Assembly (NCBI GenBank): GCA_023053575.1
Contig: JAKZAP010000008.1
Span: forward strand, 8,606,034-8,670,033
Source of the DNA: Branchinecta lynchi
Lineage: Eukaryota; Arthropoda; Branchiopoda; Anostraca; Branchinectidae
DNA: 64,000 nucleotides
Direction: 5' to 3'
The notes below the pieces were generated by a model. The model was not told the DNA's origin. It saw only the letters and a list, made by a program, of their open reading frames with translations, and made no database searches. The stretch's first letter is position 1; every line of letters starts with the position of its first letter. A program made the translations under genes and the position numbers. Of this stretch, positions 44,400-54,884 are shown piece by piece.

Positions 44400-46257
44400 T
44401 TTTTGGGATCCCAAAACGTAAGTGGAGTTGTCCGTCTGTCCGTCCGTCTGGAAGCACGATAACTATCGAAGGGAATGAGATATTTTGATGAAACTTGGTG
44501 TGAGGATTCGTTGGGTCGTCGGACCAGTCGAGTTTGTAGATGGGCTTTGTAGCCCAACATTTAGGGGTGGGGGAGGGGGTTCAAATTAAGGGGCAAACAA
44601 AATATTTTGAAACAGCTGATGTGATAGTCGATTATGGGGTAAGAAGACATGTTGAGCACGATGGTGAAAACCATTTTGTCATCGGACAAGTAGTTCGCCC
44701 GGAATCCGGCCAAAACCGTAAAAGTTTTATTTGAAGTTGATTAGATGTTCGGTTTAGGGGTAGGAAGAGATGCTGAAGACAATGGTGAAAACCATTTTCT
44801 CGACGGACAAGCAGTTCGCCTGGAATCCGGCCAAAGCCGGAAAATTTATTTATTTATTTAATCTAATAAAACGGCCAGCTTGGGCCATACTAAACAACTA
44901 ACAATAAATATTAACAACTAACAATGGATGTGGGCAAAAATATAAAAACAATAAGCTACCCAACATCAAATTCTGAATACAGCTCACGGTTCCATGCCAT
45001 CCACACAGGTAAGGATAGCCGCATGTTTGGGCCCGAGAGAATCACAAAGAGTGGATTACTGGACCGAAGGATCCGGGTCTGAAGAGAGAAGATAGACCGA
45101 CGCCTGAGTTCCCCAAAAGAAGGAAGACCCTCACCGACAAACATCCCGGAAGCACTACTGACTACAGTTCCAAGGTACACCATGTAGCCACCGGAATGAA
45201 TTGTTATAAAGAACCCTAAAAGTATTATCGCATTTCACAGATGTAGAGTGGGTTAGTGACAAACAATACAGTGGAGTACAGTAAGCCCTGAAAAGGAAAG
45301 TTTTAACTGAAGAATCACAATTAGAGAACTTTCTAATAAAGATATTAGCACGGACACACAGTGATCGGGACACCACTGAAACATGGAGGTCGTCTCTAAG
45401 TGAACTGCAGAAAGTATCATCCCAAATACTTAAAGGACTGTACAAACACAAGCGGGACTCCAGATAGGATAGCAGTAGGTATGTGCTTGAGAGACATGCC
45501 AGGTGGGATGAACGCCATACAAAAAGTCTTTTTTGTATTGTAGATTAGATCATTAGCCACGGCAAACCGGTCACAGACAGCCAGAAGCTTGTTCAGGGCT
45601 TATTGTTATATTGTTAGAAGTTAAAGTTTTATTTCTAGTTGATTAGATACGATTTAGGGCAAGAAGACATGCTGAACACGTATGTGAAAACAATTTTCTA
45701 CCCAGACATGTAGTTCGCCCAGAATCCGGCCAAAACCGGAAAACTGTTAGAAGTTAAAGTTTTATTTCTAGTTGATTAGATAACCGATTTAGGGGTAAGA
45801 AGAGATGCTGAATCTGTGTGTGACAATCATATTTTACCCGGACATATAGTTCGACCGGAATCCAGCTGGAGTCGGAAAATATTGTATAAGTTAAATTTTT
45901 ATTTGAAGTTGATTAGATGTTCAATATTGGGGAAAGAAGATACCCTGAGTTTGTTTTTCAGCTTTCTATTTTCGCCGGACGAGTAGTTCTGGAGTTCGGC
46001 CGAAACCGGGATATTGGCAGAAGTGGCAGGAAGTTTTCGGCAAAACAGATGTGACTTATAGGGGTAAACACACATGCTGAATTCACATCTGAACTTGGTT
46101 TTCTCAGATTATTAGCTATTTGGCCTTAATCTGCTTCTGAATTTTAGTTGTAAAGATGTTCAAGGAGTCTGGCGATGACTGGATCTGGCTAAGACAAGAC
46201 CCAGTTGTCTGGATTAGATACTGAAATTTTGGGATCACATCGAAACCTTTGGTCTTG
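44400..46257 (+). mobile_element. Family A element, complete, carrying a LINE insertion
   Basis: Left end TTTTGGGATCCCAAAACGTA. The left block is shortened: 'ggagttgtccgtctg' lacks the usual 'ggatacctatgacatcgcaaa' spacer. Cores follow to about 44838 and from 45608 onward, and the right end reads GGGATCACATCGAAACCTTT-GGTCTTG before TTT. Without the LINE (44838-45608) the element is about 1.1 kb. Confidence 0.85.
44838..45608 (-). pseudogene. Decayed LINE reverse-transcriptase fragment
   Basis: Read on the minus strand with several frame changes. The 5' part gives LLAVCDRFAVANDLIYNTKK then TFCMAF, the usual reverse-transcriptase block after the catalytic aspartates (x-F/Y-N-x-x-K-T/S). FVQSFKYLG follows. 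Then comes VKTFLFRAYCTPLY...YNNSFRWLHGVP and, one frame away, SASGMFVGEGLPSFGELRRR, the standard C-terminal region of CR1/L2-like LINEs. The 3' tail is AAAT units (44841-44855 in plus orientation). The YxDD catalytic block is missing. It is inserted in, and so younger than, the surrounding family A element. Confidence 0.8.
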
Positions 46258-46261
46258 TTTT

Positions 46262-46303
46262 TATAGCGTAAGCTGAAATAAAACTGACTGATTGATTGAT
46301 TAC
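46262..46303 (+). repeat. Short AATAAAA + (GATT)n retroposon tail
   Basis: AAGCTGAAATAAAACTGACTG followed by GATTGATTGATT directly after the right end of the family A copy. Looks like the tail of a very short retroposon insertion. Confidence 0.4.
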
Positions 46304-46861
46304 GGATAAAGGGAGGCGGAGATTATTGCGCTTATTTGTTCTTGTTATAACGGACGTAAATGCTAGTGAAAATCCATGGCGTGAATTGAGAGGGCTTCCA
46401 GCCAAGCGGCTTCTGTGACGAATACATCCGAAAACCAGTTTTAGGAGCTAGATGCTATCATGCAAAAACATTAATCATCCACTTCCTGTTTGACGAACGG
46501 AAATAAAATCTAAAGCTCGTATTGCTTTCGGTCCCTTTGAAGTTGAGTCGGGCATAAAGTGAAACCTACTCTAGATAATACGTAGCCTGCAATTAATGAC
46601 AGCTACTAGTAAGCTTTACGACCGAAAATTTCCCAAGTCAAATCAGTATGCACTCACGACTACCGTGTTGCAATTTCAAACCTAGAAGGGTGGCAATAAA
46701 TAAACTTAATTACAGCAAAATACAGGAAAACAGATTCAGTCAACTGCTGTAAAATCGCTAAAATTATGATTAGACAAACGCCTTTTCACATGGACAGATC
46801 GGTTGTGTTGCATTTTGGTGTTTAATACTTATCGTTTAACTTAGAAAAAAATTATTTATTG
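46304..46861. other. Unassigned sequence
   Basis: Nothing recognised. Confidence 0.5.
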
Positions 46862-46955
46862 TTACCACGATATCTGGATAGACACTCAGTAACTGCAAAA
46901 AGACTTTTGTCCGCGGTATCAGATATCAGGTATCTGCATAAACGCAACTAGTGTG
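46862..46955 (+). mobile_element. Fragment of the GATACCATGG foldback MITE
   Basis: ACCACGATATCTGGATA, 'aactgcaaaaagacttttg', 'ggtatcagat' and 'ggtatctgcataaacgcaacta' match the right half of 43421-43801. Confidence 0.7.
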
Positions 46956-47084
46956 TCATATTAGCCTAGTTCTAAATGTTTGCAACTAACACCTAACTGA
47001 ATGTTTCGAGTTGTCGGTCATACTTATCAACTACATATCTACACCATCGGAAGTAAGGTAACGTACGACGAGTAAGGTAACATG

Positions 47085-47480
47085 CCCTTGAAGTTTAACT
47101 GAAAAACCAGCCTATTTTTATATCTTCGATTCTAAGAAATCGAATTATTTTGACTTTTCTAATGGATTTTTTACTTTTGACCCTGGGCTCAGGTAATGAC
47201 GTTTAAAATATTCACTGCAGGTCCAAAAAGACAAAATTCATCCCGACGCACAGAACTTGGATTTCAGCAAACACGTACATTTCAGTGGCTCATGAAGCGA
47301 ATTTCAGGAAATGTTACATTCCAGATTGTGGTTTCACTTCTAAAAAAGGTTCAGTATACCGTGTGTGATCCCCCCCAAAAACTGTTGTTTGTCACTAGTT
47401 CACCATTTTAGTTGCTAAATATTTCAAGCATAGAGGCACAAGCTCATAGAGGTACTACAAATTCGAAAGGTTAATTCGAT
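47085..47480 (+). repeat. Family C dispersed repeat, copy
   Basis: Starts AAGTTTAACTGAAAAACCAG; contains 'gaccctgggctcaggtaatgacgtt', 'catcccgacgcacagaacttggatttcagc' and ends near 'atttcaagcatagaggcaca'. Parallels 37300-38218 (LINE-split), 49295-49725 and 2600-2830. Confidence 0.75.
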
Positions 47481-47639
47481 GAAAATCGATAATATGAATA
47501 GCAGAATTACATGAATAATACGGCATGTTCTGAACCCCTAACGGCACCTCACCGATTTTCACATTGGCCCGTTTAACTATTTCGATGGCTCACGTGCTTC
47601 CGACCATGGTTCACGAACAGCTTACTTTTCTGAAAAAAG
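47481..47639. other. Unassigned spacer
   Basis: Nothing recognised. Confidence 0.4.
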
Positions 47640-47850
47640 GGTTTATGCAAATTTTCTTCTGTTATTCCAGAAGTCAATGGGCCTGGAGAAAGGCTTAAAA
47701 CAGCCAAAGCCATATCAAATTTGTCAAAAGCAAAGACTGGTTTAAAGTCCAGGACCTGGGCGTCATCCAATTTCCTCGCATTCCAACAAGACTCCCATTT
47801 TTCTCTTGCGGAAATACGCTTTTTCCCATCTCTACTCGCACGTCCATCGA
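47640..47850 (-). repeat. Family M dispersed repeat, copy 2
   Basis: GGGCCTGGAGAAAGGCTTAA-AACAGCCAAAGCC and 'tttgtcaaaagcaaag' are the reverse of the phrases at 48930 and 54065. Confidence 0.65.
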
Positions 47851-48083
47851 AATTCCGGCATTCAATTTAGTTTTATAGAAGATAATCTTTCAGATGCAAA
47901 TAACCTTCAGAAAAAGTGGATTGGATTTGTATGTTAAACGTTTTCTTACTGACTGCAGCAGTCTGGGCTGACAGTGGAACACTTTTCTTGAAGTTTAATT
48001 TTCTGATTTACAAGTCCGAAAACAAGCTTTCTGTTCTAGAGTTAGCTGAAATTTGTGGAGCGGGAATTCTAATGGGCTCAGGT

Positions 48084-48225
48084 CAGGGCCGTATCCAGGG
48101 GAACATACAAAAATAATCATTTTATTGGCTTTTCCCTCTGATCTGTCTTTTTTGTACTTTTTTGTCCGACCCGCAGGCAACGCCCCCCCCAAAAAAAAAA
48201 ATATAAATTCCTGGATACGGGCCTG
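48084..48225. mobile_element. hAT-type MITE with perfect 8-bp duplication (family J)
   Basis: 142 bp. Ends CAGGGCCGTATCCAGG and, on the other strand, CAGGCCCGTATCCAGG. Exact duplication GCTCAGGT at 48076-48083 and 48226-48233. The interior has TCTGATC, GTCCGACCCGC and a C8A run. Copies at 54278-54476 and 59591-59762. Confidence 0.93.
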
Positions 48226-48929
48226 GCTCAGGTATTCAAATATTTACCGTCAGGTTGGGAAGCACCAGACTTCCCAACGCTATCTACCAGACACTCTTCG
48301 CCGCACCTACAAGTCGGATCTCCGTACTGATTTTTCGACGAGCTGGGTGACGTCACTTAAGTAATTTAATATCTTCTTACAAAGTATTTTTTGTTGTTGT
48401 GGTATTTGGCTCACCGCCACACATTTTGCTAGCGCTCTATTTTCAACCGCCATTGAACCTTAAAAAAGCTTAGGCTACTAATGAATTTTCTTACTCAGTG
48501 GCGTCACTTAAATTGCACCGCATGACGTCATCGGAGCTAATATGGTCCAAGGATATTGACAAAGTTTCTCACCTTAATCTTTTCCGTCAAAGTGGCCTGG
48601 ATTTTCCTCCTATGGTAACATTTGATGTCTGAATTTTCTACCGCAACGGCATGTCGCAGCGAACTTCAGCCACCGAGTTCATACGGTGCTGGATCTGTAA
48701 AAGAAAACGCCCATTAAAAACATCGTTACGCTTTTTTGGAACTAGTGTGCTACAGGAAAATTCTATCCAGGTCTAATAAAACGTGAGAGCATATATCACG
48801 AAGCACTCGTGTACCGAACTGAGTTATATAAATGTGCGTAGCAACGAAGGGTTGATGACTTTACTTCGTACAGATCATTAATTTCCTTGCGTGTTCCAAT
48901 ATTCTAGAATAGTTGAATTCTTTAAAACT
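48226..48929. other. Unassigned sequence
   Basis: Nothing recognised. Confidence 0.5.
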
Positions 48930-49118
48930 AGGCTCTGCTTTTAACAAACTATCCAAGATTTTGGCTGTTTTAAGCCTTCGCCCAGGCACATTGACCCACA
49001 AAAAGCAAAAAAATTGAAAAATTTACGAAACCATTTTTTCTGACCAATCTTCGGGAGCATGATACGGATCGAAACCAGCAAAATATGATCAGCGAGTTCC
49101 CGTCAGGGGGGGGGGGGG
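48930..49118 (+). repeat. Family M dispersed repeat, copy 3, with G13 run
   Basis: 'gctcTgcttttaacaaactatcca', 'ttggctgttttaagccttcgccca', 'cgggagcatgatacgg' match 54060-54200. G13 at 49106-49118. Confidence 0.7.
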
Positions 49119-49294
49119 TAAAAAGTACCGTTTGAACTTCGGATCTCCGGGTTTAAGGACGGACTGAGCGTGTAGGCTGCATTAGTATTAACCTATAGGA
49201 ACGACGGGTCCTTTAAGTCGTCATGGCTTACAGTTATTCTTCTTGAGTTGATATCGTCTCCTATTAGAAATCTAATTTATAAAAAGCGCCATGC
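49119..49294. other. Unassigned spacer
   Basis: Nothing recognised. Confidence 0.4.
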
Positions 49295-49725
49295 CTAGTT
49301 ATTAAAGTTTGACTGAGAACCGAACTTATTTTGTATGAATTATTTGGATTGTGTTAGGGAATTTTTTTTTTTCACTTTATGCTCTAGTGTGAAGTTCAGA
49401 ATATCTATGGCCGTCCTCGTCATGAAAAGCTCAACTATGACGCGGAAATTTTGATTCGCAAAACAAATGCGGCGTTTCAGTGGCCATTGGTGAACTAGGT
49501 GAGCACTGCTCACTGCATGAACACTTATTTTTCGCAAATCGCTTTCGTCAAGCATACAACACAGGTACAAGCGCATAGAGGCACCAAAAACCCGACAGTG
49601 AGAGTCAACTGTACGAAAATCGTTTATTCGCGAACAGCGGAGCAGCAAAGTAACGCATTTTCATCGGGTCTTGAAGCCTATGTAAGTGAATAAGGGATGG
49701 GTAACTAGACTTTCCTATCCCAGCC
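49295..49725 (+). repeat. Family C dispersed repeat, fullest copy
   Basis: Begins AAAGTTTGACTGAGAACCGA; contains 'gctctagtgtgaagttcagaatat', 'cgcggaaattttgattcgcaaaa', 'aggtacaagcgcatagaggcacc', 'cgcgaacagcgg' and ends 'gggtaactagactttcc'. The 102-codon minus frame here is a shadow. Confidence 0.75.
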
Positions 49726-50516
49726 ATCTTCGATTGACTCCGATTGACTCTATTGTATCCTCCGGAAGTTGAGCCTTTCGTATGCCAAAAATATTTCTGC
49801 TACAATCCTTCTAGTTGTTATGTTTCGATAACACTTACTAGATATAAACATGAACAATTCTCGGCCTCCGTCTTAACATTTAACATAATGCGCATTCATG
49901 TGTTTAAATGTCATTAAACTTTGTAGGAAAGATCACTGACAAAAGATCATGAAAAGATCATGATCAAGAACAAAGATCACTGATGAAAGGAATTTGTTTT
50001 CGGCCGCTGTCTCGTGGATGGAAGTTCTGTTGTATTCGTTGCAATACTTAGATGGCGAACAGAATTGCTCTTAAAGTACACCCCGCACTATTTGCTATAT
50101 ACTTATGTTCCAAGATTAAAAACCATTTGTATAAGCTACTGATAATAATAATTTATTTTTACCCCACTACAACAAACAAGAAAAAGTGGAATAGTCGAGT
50201 AATAACTAAAAAACAAAAAGAAACCAAAAAGAAAGAAAAACAACTCAACTACGAGAAAAACATTGGAGAAGGTCACGAAAGGCTCAATGTTCGAAACTAC
50301 AGACCCGGACAGCCCGTCGTGTTGCAAGGCCAGCTTTGCCGTTACATCCAGAGCACTAAAATTTTGTTTTTCTACTCTTATACCAAGGTGGTAAATAAAG
50401 TAAACATCTCAAGTACCGGAAATACGCGGAGCAGAGAGCTCGGATATCTTTTTAAGAAAAATTGGAAACAACCCAGACGCAAATAAAACAGAGTGGTCAC
50501 AATAGGTCGAGTACAG
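49726..50516 (+). other. Unassigned; ORF 50052-50486 of unclear origin
   Basis: A 144-codon plus frame has a lysine-rich centre and NVRNYRPGQPVVLQGQL near residue 90. The last string loosely resembles the 'PGQxVxVQ' strand after the integrase core of gypsy-type retrotransposons, but no integrase catalytic residues are visible and the match is short. 49920-49990 is a small AAAGATCA-rich repeat. Confidence 0.2.
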
Positions 50517-51083
50517 TTTGGCGAGGTGCAGCGCGAAGCGCTGCGCCGAGGGCGTCTAAGTCCCCAGCCACACTGACTAACCACACCCAAACCGCCTGGT
50601 GCTGTAACCACATTTCTAAGTTTTTACGTGCTTTTCCCAATATGGTTAGGGGTTCCTCTCAGTTACCAGGAATGAATTTTGGCTTCGAATAAGGCAGAAA
50701 ATGGTATTACCTGCGAAAGCCAAATAATCTCAAAACAATAAATACTTGTTAAAATTATTTTCCTGGGTCGGATGTCGGGCCGAAAACGCCAGGGTGAAAG
50801 GTTATTACCCTGTCAAAGTTTGCGTGTGTGTACCAAATAGCTAACCATAGGTTATGACTAGATATACACGATTAGTAAAGGGTAAAATTATCGGACACAC
50901 GTCGTTGTTTGTCTTATGTGGTCCTTAATGGTCTTCATATGTGCTTTAAGGAGTGAAAACCAATTTCTAGGCTCAATCTGGAGTCGTCAGGTAATTACTA
51001 CAAAACGTAGCGGCACCATCCCAAGATAAATATGCATGGGATCTCCAATAATTGTAGTGGTTATAGCCTAGAAAAACCTCTGG
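50517..51083 (+). repeat. Hairpin-headed unit P, partial copy (567 bp)
   Basis: Starts TTTGGCGAGG, then the hairpin GGTGCAGCGC-GAA-GCGCTGCGCC (10 bp stem with one G-T pair, three-base loop). Ends ACCTCTGG, directly abutting a second copy. It differs from the second copy at about six positions (for example 50630 G/A, 50791 C/A, 50847 T/C), about 99% identity. Confidence 0.9.
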
Positions 51084-52196
51084 TTTGGCGAGGTGCAGCG
51101 CGAAGCGCTGCGCCGAGGGCGTCTAAGTCCCCAGCCACACTGACTAACCACACCCAAACCGCCTGGTGCTGTAACCACATTTCTAAGTTTTTACGTACTT
51201 TTCCCAATATGGTTAGGGGTTCCTCTCAGTTACCAGGAATGAATTTTGGCTTCGAATAAGGCAGAAAATGGTATTACCTGCGAAAGCCAAATAATCTCAA
51301 AACAATAAATACTTGTTAAAATTATTTTCCTGGGTCGGATGTCGGGCCGAAAACGCAAGGGTGAAAGGTTATTACCCTGTCAAAGTTTGCGTGTGTGTAC
51401 CAAATAGCTAACCACAGGTTATGACTAGATATACACGATTATTAAAGGGTAAAATTATCGGACACACGTCGTTGTTTGTCTTATGTAGTCCTTAATGGTC
51501 TTCATATGTGCTTTAAGGAGTGAAAACCAATTTCTAGGCTCAATCTGGAGTCGTCAGGTAATTACTACAAAACGTAGCGGCACCATCCCAAGATAAATAT
51601 GCATGGGATCTCCAATAATTGTAGTGGTTGTAGCCTAGAAAAACCTCTGGTTTCGGTGCCTAACATCACGACCAGGGTGTTTCGGGTAAGTAGGTACATC
51701 TGGCTGCCCCAGCGGTTATTCAGTTGGGAAGTACAGTTGGTATGGGCGCCAGAATTCCCGTTGTTATTTTCTTCTTTACTGGTTGAGTTGGCTTCGCCGT
51801 AGCTTAGGTGCCAGCGTTGTCATTCGCATCGTCTTGGTGAAAGGTTTGGTCTATATCTTGACGAATGATCGTGTAAACAGGGCGACTGTGGCCAGAGTCT
51901 TTGTGAAAAAAGGTTCGTTTGGCTGCCAGACGGGGTTGGTTTTGTGGTATGGTTTCCAAGAGCCAGCGTTGCCGTTGGTAGTAGCTTTGTCAAAAGGTTA
52001 CAGCTACTTTGGTCTCTGGTTACGTTGCCAGTTTGTTCTTACTCAGCGTCATGGTTATTGACTGCGCATCTGTCCCAGTAACGGGTTCAGAAAAGATCTT
52101 CAAATACCACCTCGTAAAGATCAAGTGTGTGGGGAGGCAGTGGGGAAGGACTTCGGGTTAAACGGTGGTAACACAAGTCACGTCCCAAAAGGTAAG
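51084..52196 (+). repeat. Hairpin-headed unit P+Q, full copy 1 (1,113 bp)
   Basis: Same start and hairpin as the partial copy (hairpin 51095-51111), followed by 546 bp (Q) absent from it, ending CCCAAAAGGTAAG. An apparently identical copy lies 1,590 bp downstream. The Q part holds degenerate internal repeats at about 51821, 51885 and 51965 (GCCAG..TTG..TT...GT.TTTGTGAAAAGG), which are open in one frame for 92 codons (51783-52061: ...ASVVIRIVLVKG..., ...ATVARVFVKKG..., ...ALPLVVALSKG...). No known protein family or transposase recognised. A hairpin near one end recalls Helitron-type elements, but the canonical TC and CTRR termini are not seen. Confidence 0.85.
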
Positions 52197-52673
52197 CAGA
52201 ATAACACAAGACATTGCTGAGAAATGTATAGGTTGACCATTTCCAATAAGTTTTCAGTTTTTTCGGCTAAAAAAATTTGTTACTTACATATCGAAGGCTC
52301 AACTTGGAGTTTAACTTCACCCATCCTTCCTTTAACAAAGGTCAATGAAGACTAACAGTTCAACACACACCGGGTACAATTGCATTACCATCGGGTGCAT
52401 GACAAAGTCTCTGGGGTTTAATTAAGATGTTTGTACGATCAAAGATAAACATTGTATGGGGTTAAAGCAGCATTGTCAAACAATGGCTAATTTGTTAAAG
52501 ATAAAACCAAATTGTAACTGGTAACTTGTTTAATTGGTATATTGCTGGTGGTTTCCATATAAATGGTAGAGGATATTCAGTGAAAATCGTGGTTTATGTG
52601 GGAAGGGTAGACGGAGAGTAGTTAGGATCCGAAGTACGACAGACCATACTCGAATACACGTGGGCTGAACATA
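52197..52673. other. Single-copy spacer between P+Q copies
   Basis: 477 bp not shared with any other part of the window that I can see. Confidence 0.5.
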
Positions 52674-53786
52674 TTTGGCGAGGTGCAGCGCGAAGCGCTG
52701 CGCCGAGGGCGTCTAAGTCCCCAGCCACACTGACTAACCACACCCAAACCGCCTGGTGCTGTAACCACATTTCTAAGTTTTTACGTACTTTTCCCAATAT
52801 GGTTAGGGGTTCCTCTCAGTTACCAGGAATGAATTTTGGCTTCGAATAAGGCAGAAAATGGTATTACCTGCGAAAGCCAAATAATCTCAAAACAATAAAT
52901 ACTTGTTAAAATTATTTTCCTGGGTCGGATGTCGGGCCGAAAACGCAAGGGTGAAAGGTTATTACCCTGTCAAAGTTTGCGTGTGTGTACCAAATAGCTA
53001 ACCACAGGTTATGACTAGATATACACGATTATTAAAGGGTAAAATTATCGGACACACGTCGTTGTTTGTCTTATGTAGTCCTTAATGGTCTTCATATGTG
53101 CTTTAAGGAGTGAAAACCAATTTCTAGGCTCAATCTGGAGTCGTCAGGTAATTACTACAAAACGTAGCGGCACCATCCCAAGATAAATATGCATGGGATC
53201 TCCAATAATTGTAGTGGTTGTAGCCTAGAAAAACCTCTGGTTTCGGTGCCTAACATCACGACCAGGGTGTTTCGGGTAAGTAGGTACATCTGGCTGCCCC
53301 AGCGGTTATTCAGTTGGGAAGTACAGTTGGTATGGGCGCCAGAATTCCCGTTGTTATTTTCTTCTTTACTGGTTGAGTTGGCTTCGCCGTAGCTTAGGTG
53401 CCAGCGTTGTCATTCGCATCGTCTTGGTGAAAGGTTTGGTCTATATCTTGACGAATGATCGTGTAAACAGGGCGACTGTGGCCAGAGTCTTTGTGAAAAA
53501 AGGTTCGTTTGGCTGCCAGACGGGGTTGGTTTTGTGGTATGGTTTCCAAGAGCCAGCGTTGCCGTTGGTAGTAGCTTTGTCAAAAGGTTACAGCTACTTT
53601 GGTCTCTGGTTACGTTGCCAGTTTGTTCTTACTCAGCGTCATGGTTATTGACTGCGCATCTGTCCCAGTAACGGGTTCAGAAAAGATCTTCAAATACCAC
53701 CTCGTAAAGATCAAGTGTGTGGGGAGGCAGTGGGGAAGGACTTCGGGTTAAACGGTGGTAACACAAGTCACGTCCCAAAAGGTAAG
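52674..53786 (+). repeat. Hairpin-headed unit P+Q, full copy 2 (1,113 bp)
   Basis: I found no difference from 51084-52196 on a line-by-line comparison, including both short open frames (53189-53392 and 53373-53651). Flanking bases differ on both sides (ACATA|TTTGGCG and GGTAAG|TTTCTTC), so the duplicated block has sharp edges and no obvious target duplication. Confidence 0.9.
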
Positions 53787-54049
53787 TTTCTTCGCGCATT
53801 ACGGTTATATTTACTTCTGTTAGCAACAATTTTCGAGTAACCAATCTAGAGCTTAAGCTCGAGCTTAAGCTTAGCGTCAGAAACTGTACGCGAACGAAGT
53901 GACGCTAAATTACTAGTAATCGAGATTGTCAACCTCCTATAGTAGATTCAACCAAAGGTATAGAAGAGTTTAGACAAGTGATGAAGACTTAACGTTAAAG
54001 GAGAGGAACTCACATTAATCAACATTCAGAGAAAGTCAAATAGTGGTAA
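53787..54049. other. Palindrome-bearing spacer
   Basis: 53850-53871 is a perfect 22-bp palindrome (AGCTTAAGCT-CG-AGCTTAAGCT). Next to it TTAGCGTCA...TGACGCTAA forms a 9-bp-stem hairpin (53871-53909). Nothing else recognised. Confidence 0.8.
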
Positions 54050-54200
54050 AGAAGGGTACTGTGAAACTAAGCTCTACTTTTAACAAATTATCCACGGCTT
54101 TGGCTGTTTTAAGTCTTTTCCCAGAGCTGACTTCTGTAAAAACTCGGCAAAATTCAGATAACCGGTTTCACTTATCAGTAGCATGATACGCGAAGACTCG
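54050..54200 (+). repeat. Family M dispersed repeat, copy 4
   Basis: 'aactaagctctacttttaacaaattatcca' and 'ggctttggctgttttaagtcttttccca' match 48930-49000. Confidence 0.7.
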
Positions 54201-54277
54201 TCGGGAGCATAATCAGCATGGAAAACAGTGAATCTTGGCAAGTGCAAAGATTAGTGAGGTGTCGTTAGCGCTAGCAG

Positions 54278-54476
54278 CAGGCTACTACAGGCTATATTTA
54301 TTTTCGATCCAGAAATTTATTTCGGGGGGGGGGGGGGGTTCGCCTGCGGGTAGGATAAAAAAAAGTACAAAAAGACACAGATCAGACGGAAAAGACTGTA
54401 AAAATGATTACTTTTGCATGTTTCGGGGGAGGGGGGTCAACCACTTAACTTCCCCTCCCCCCTGGATACGGCCTTG
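54278..54476. mobile_element. hAT-type MITE, family J copy
   Basis: Inverse orientation relative to the 48.1 kb copy. It contains G15 (54324-54338), GCCTGCGGGTAGGA, 'cagatcaga', and ends CCCCTGGATACGGCCTTG. Flanks GCTAGCAG and GGTAGCAG agree at 7 of 8. The left end is altered (CAGGCTACTACAGGC). Confidence 0.8.
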
Positions 54477-54884
54477 GGTAGCAGGTATGTAATATATGAA
54501 ATATGGGTCTCCACTCTCCGGGTCAAGAATTAATTAATGCAATTACTGAAGTAGGCTGATTGGGTATTATAGGTTCGACGGGTCTTTTAACACTATTGCC
54601 TGATTGGACAGTCTAATTTTTGCTGCTATAATAAAAATATAAATGACATTTGTTTTATAGTATAAGGAAAAATTATGATGAATTACAGAATAATTTTATT
54701 ATTAAATGCATTAGAAATGACCGTGAAAATTATATAAGTCTTTTAGAAAATGACGAAAATAAAATAAATATCGTTTAGGGGCGGAAAAGAAACTTTGTTT
54801 CATGTTTAAATTAGAATTTACAGTATAGATAAAAGTAAATATTGTAGTTTAATGGATTTTGAAAGTTCTTTTGAACACAATGCC
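54477..54884. other. AT-rich unassigned sequence
   Basis: Nothing recognised. Confidence 0.5.

Noticed and set aside
50052..50486. ORF with RNYRPGQPVVLQG as a gypsy integrase tail
   Set aside because: Only one short loosely matching string; no integrase catalytic residues, reverse transcriptase or LTRs nearby.
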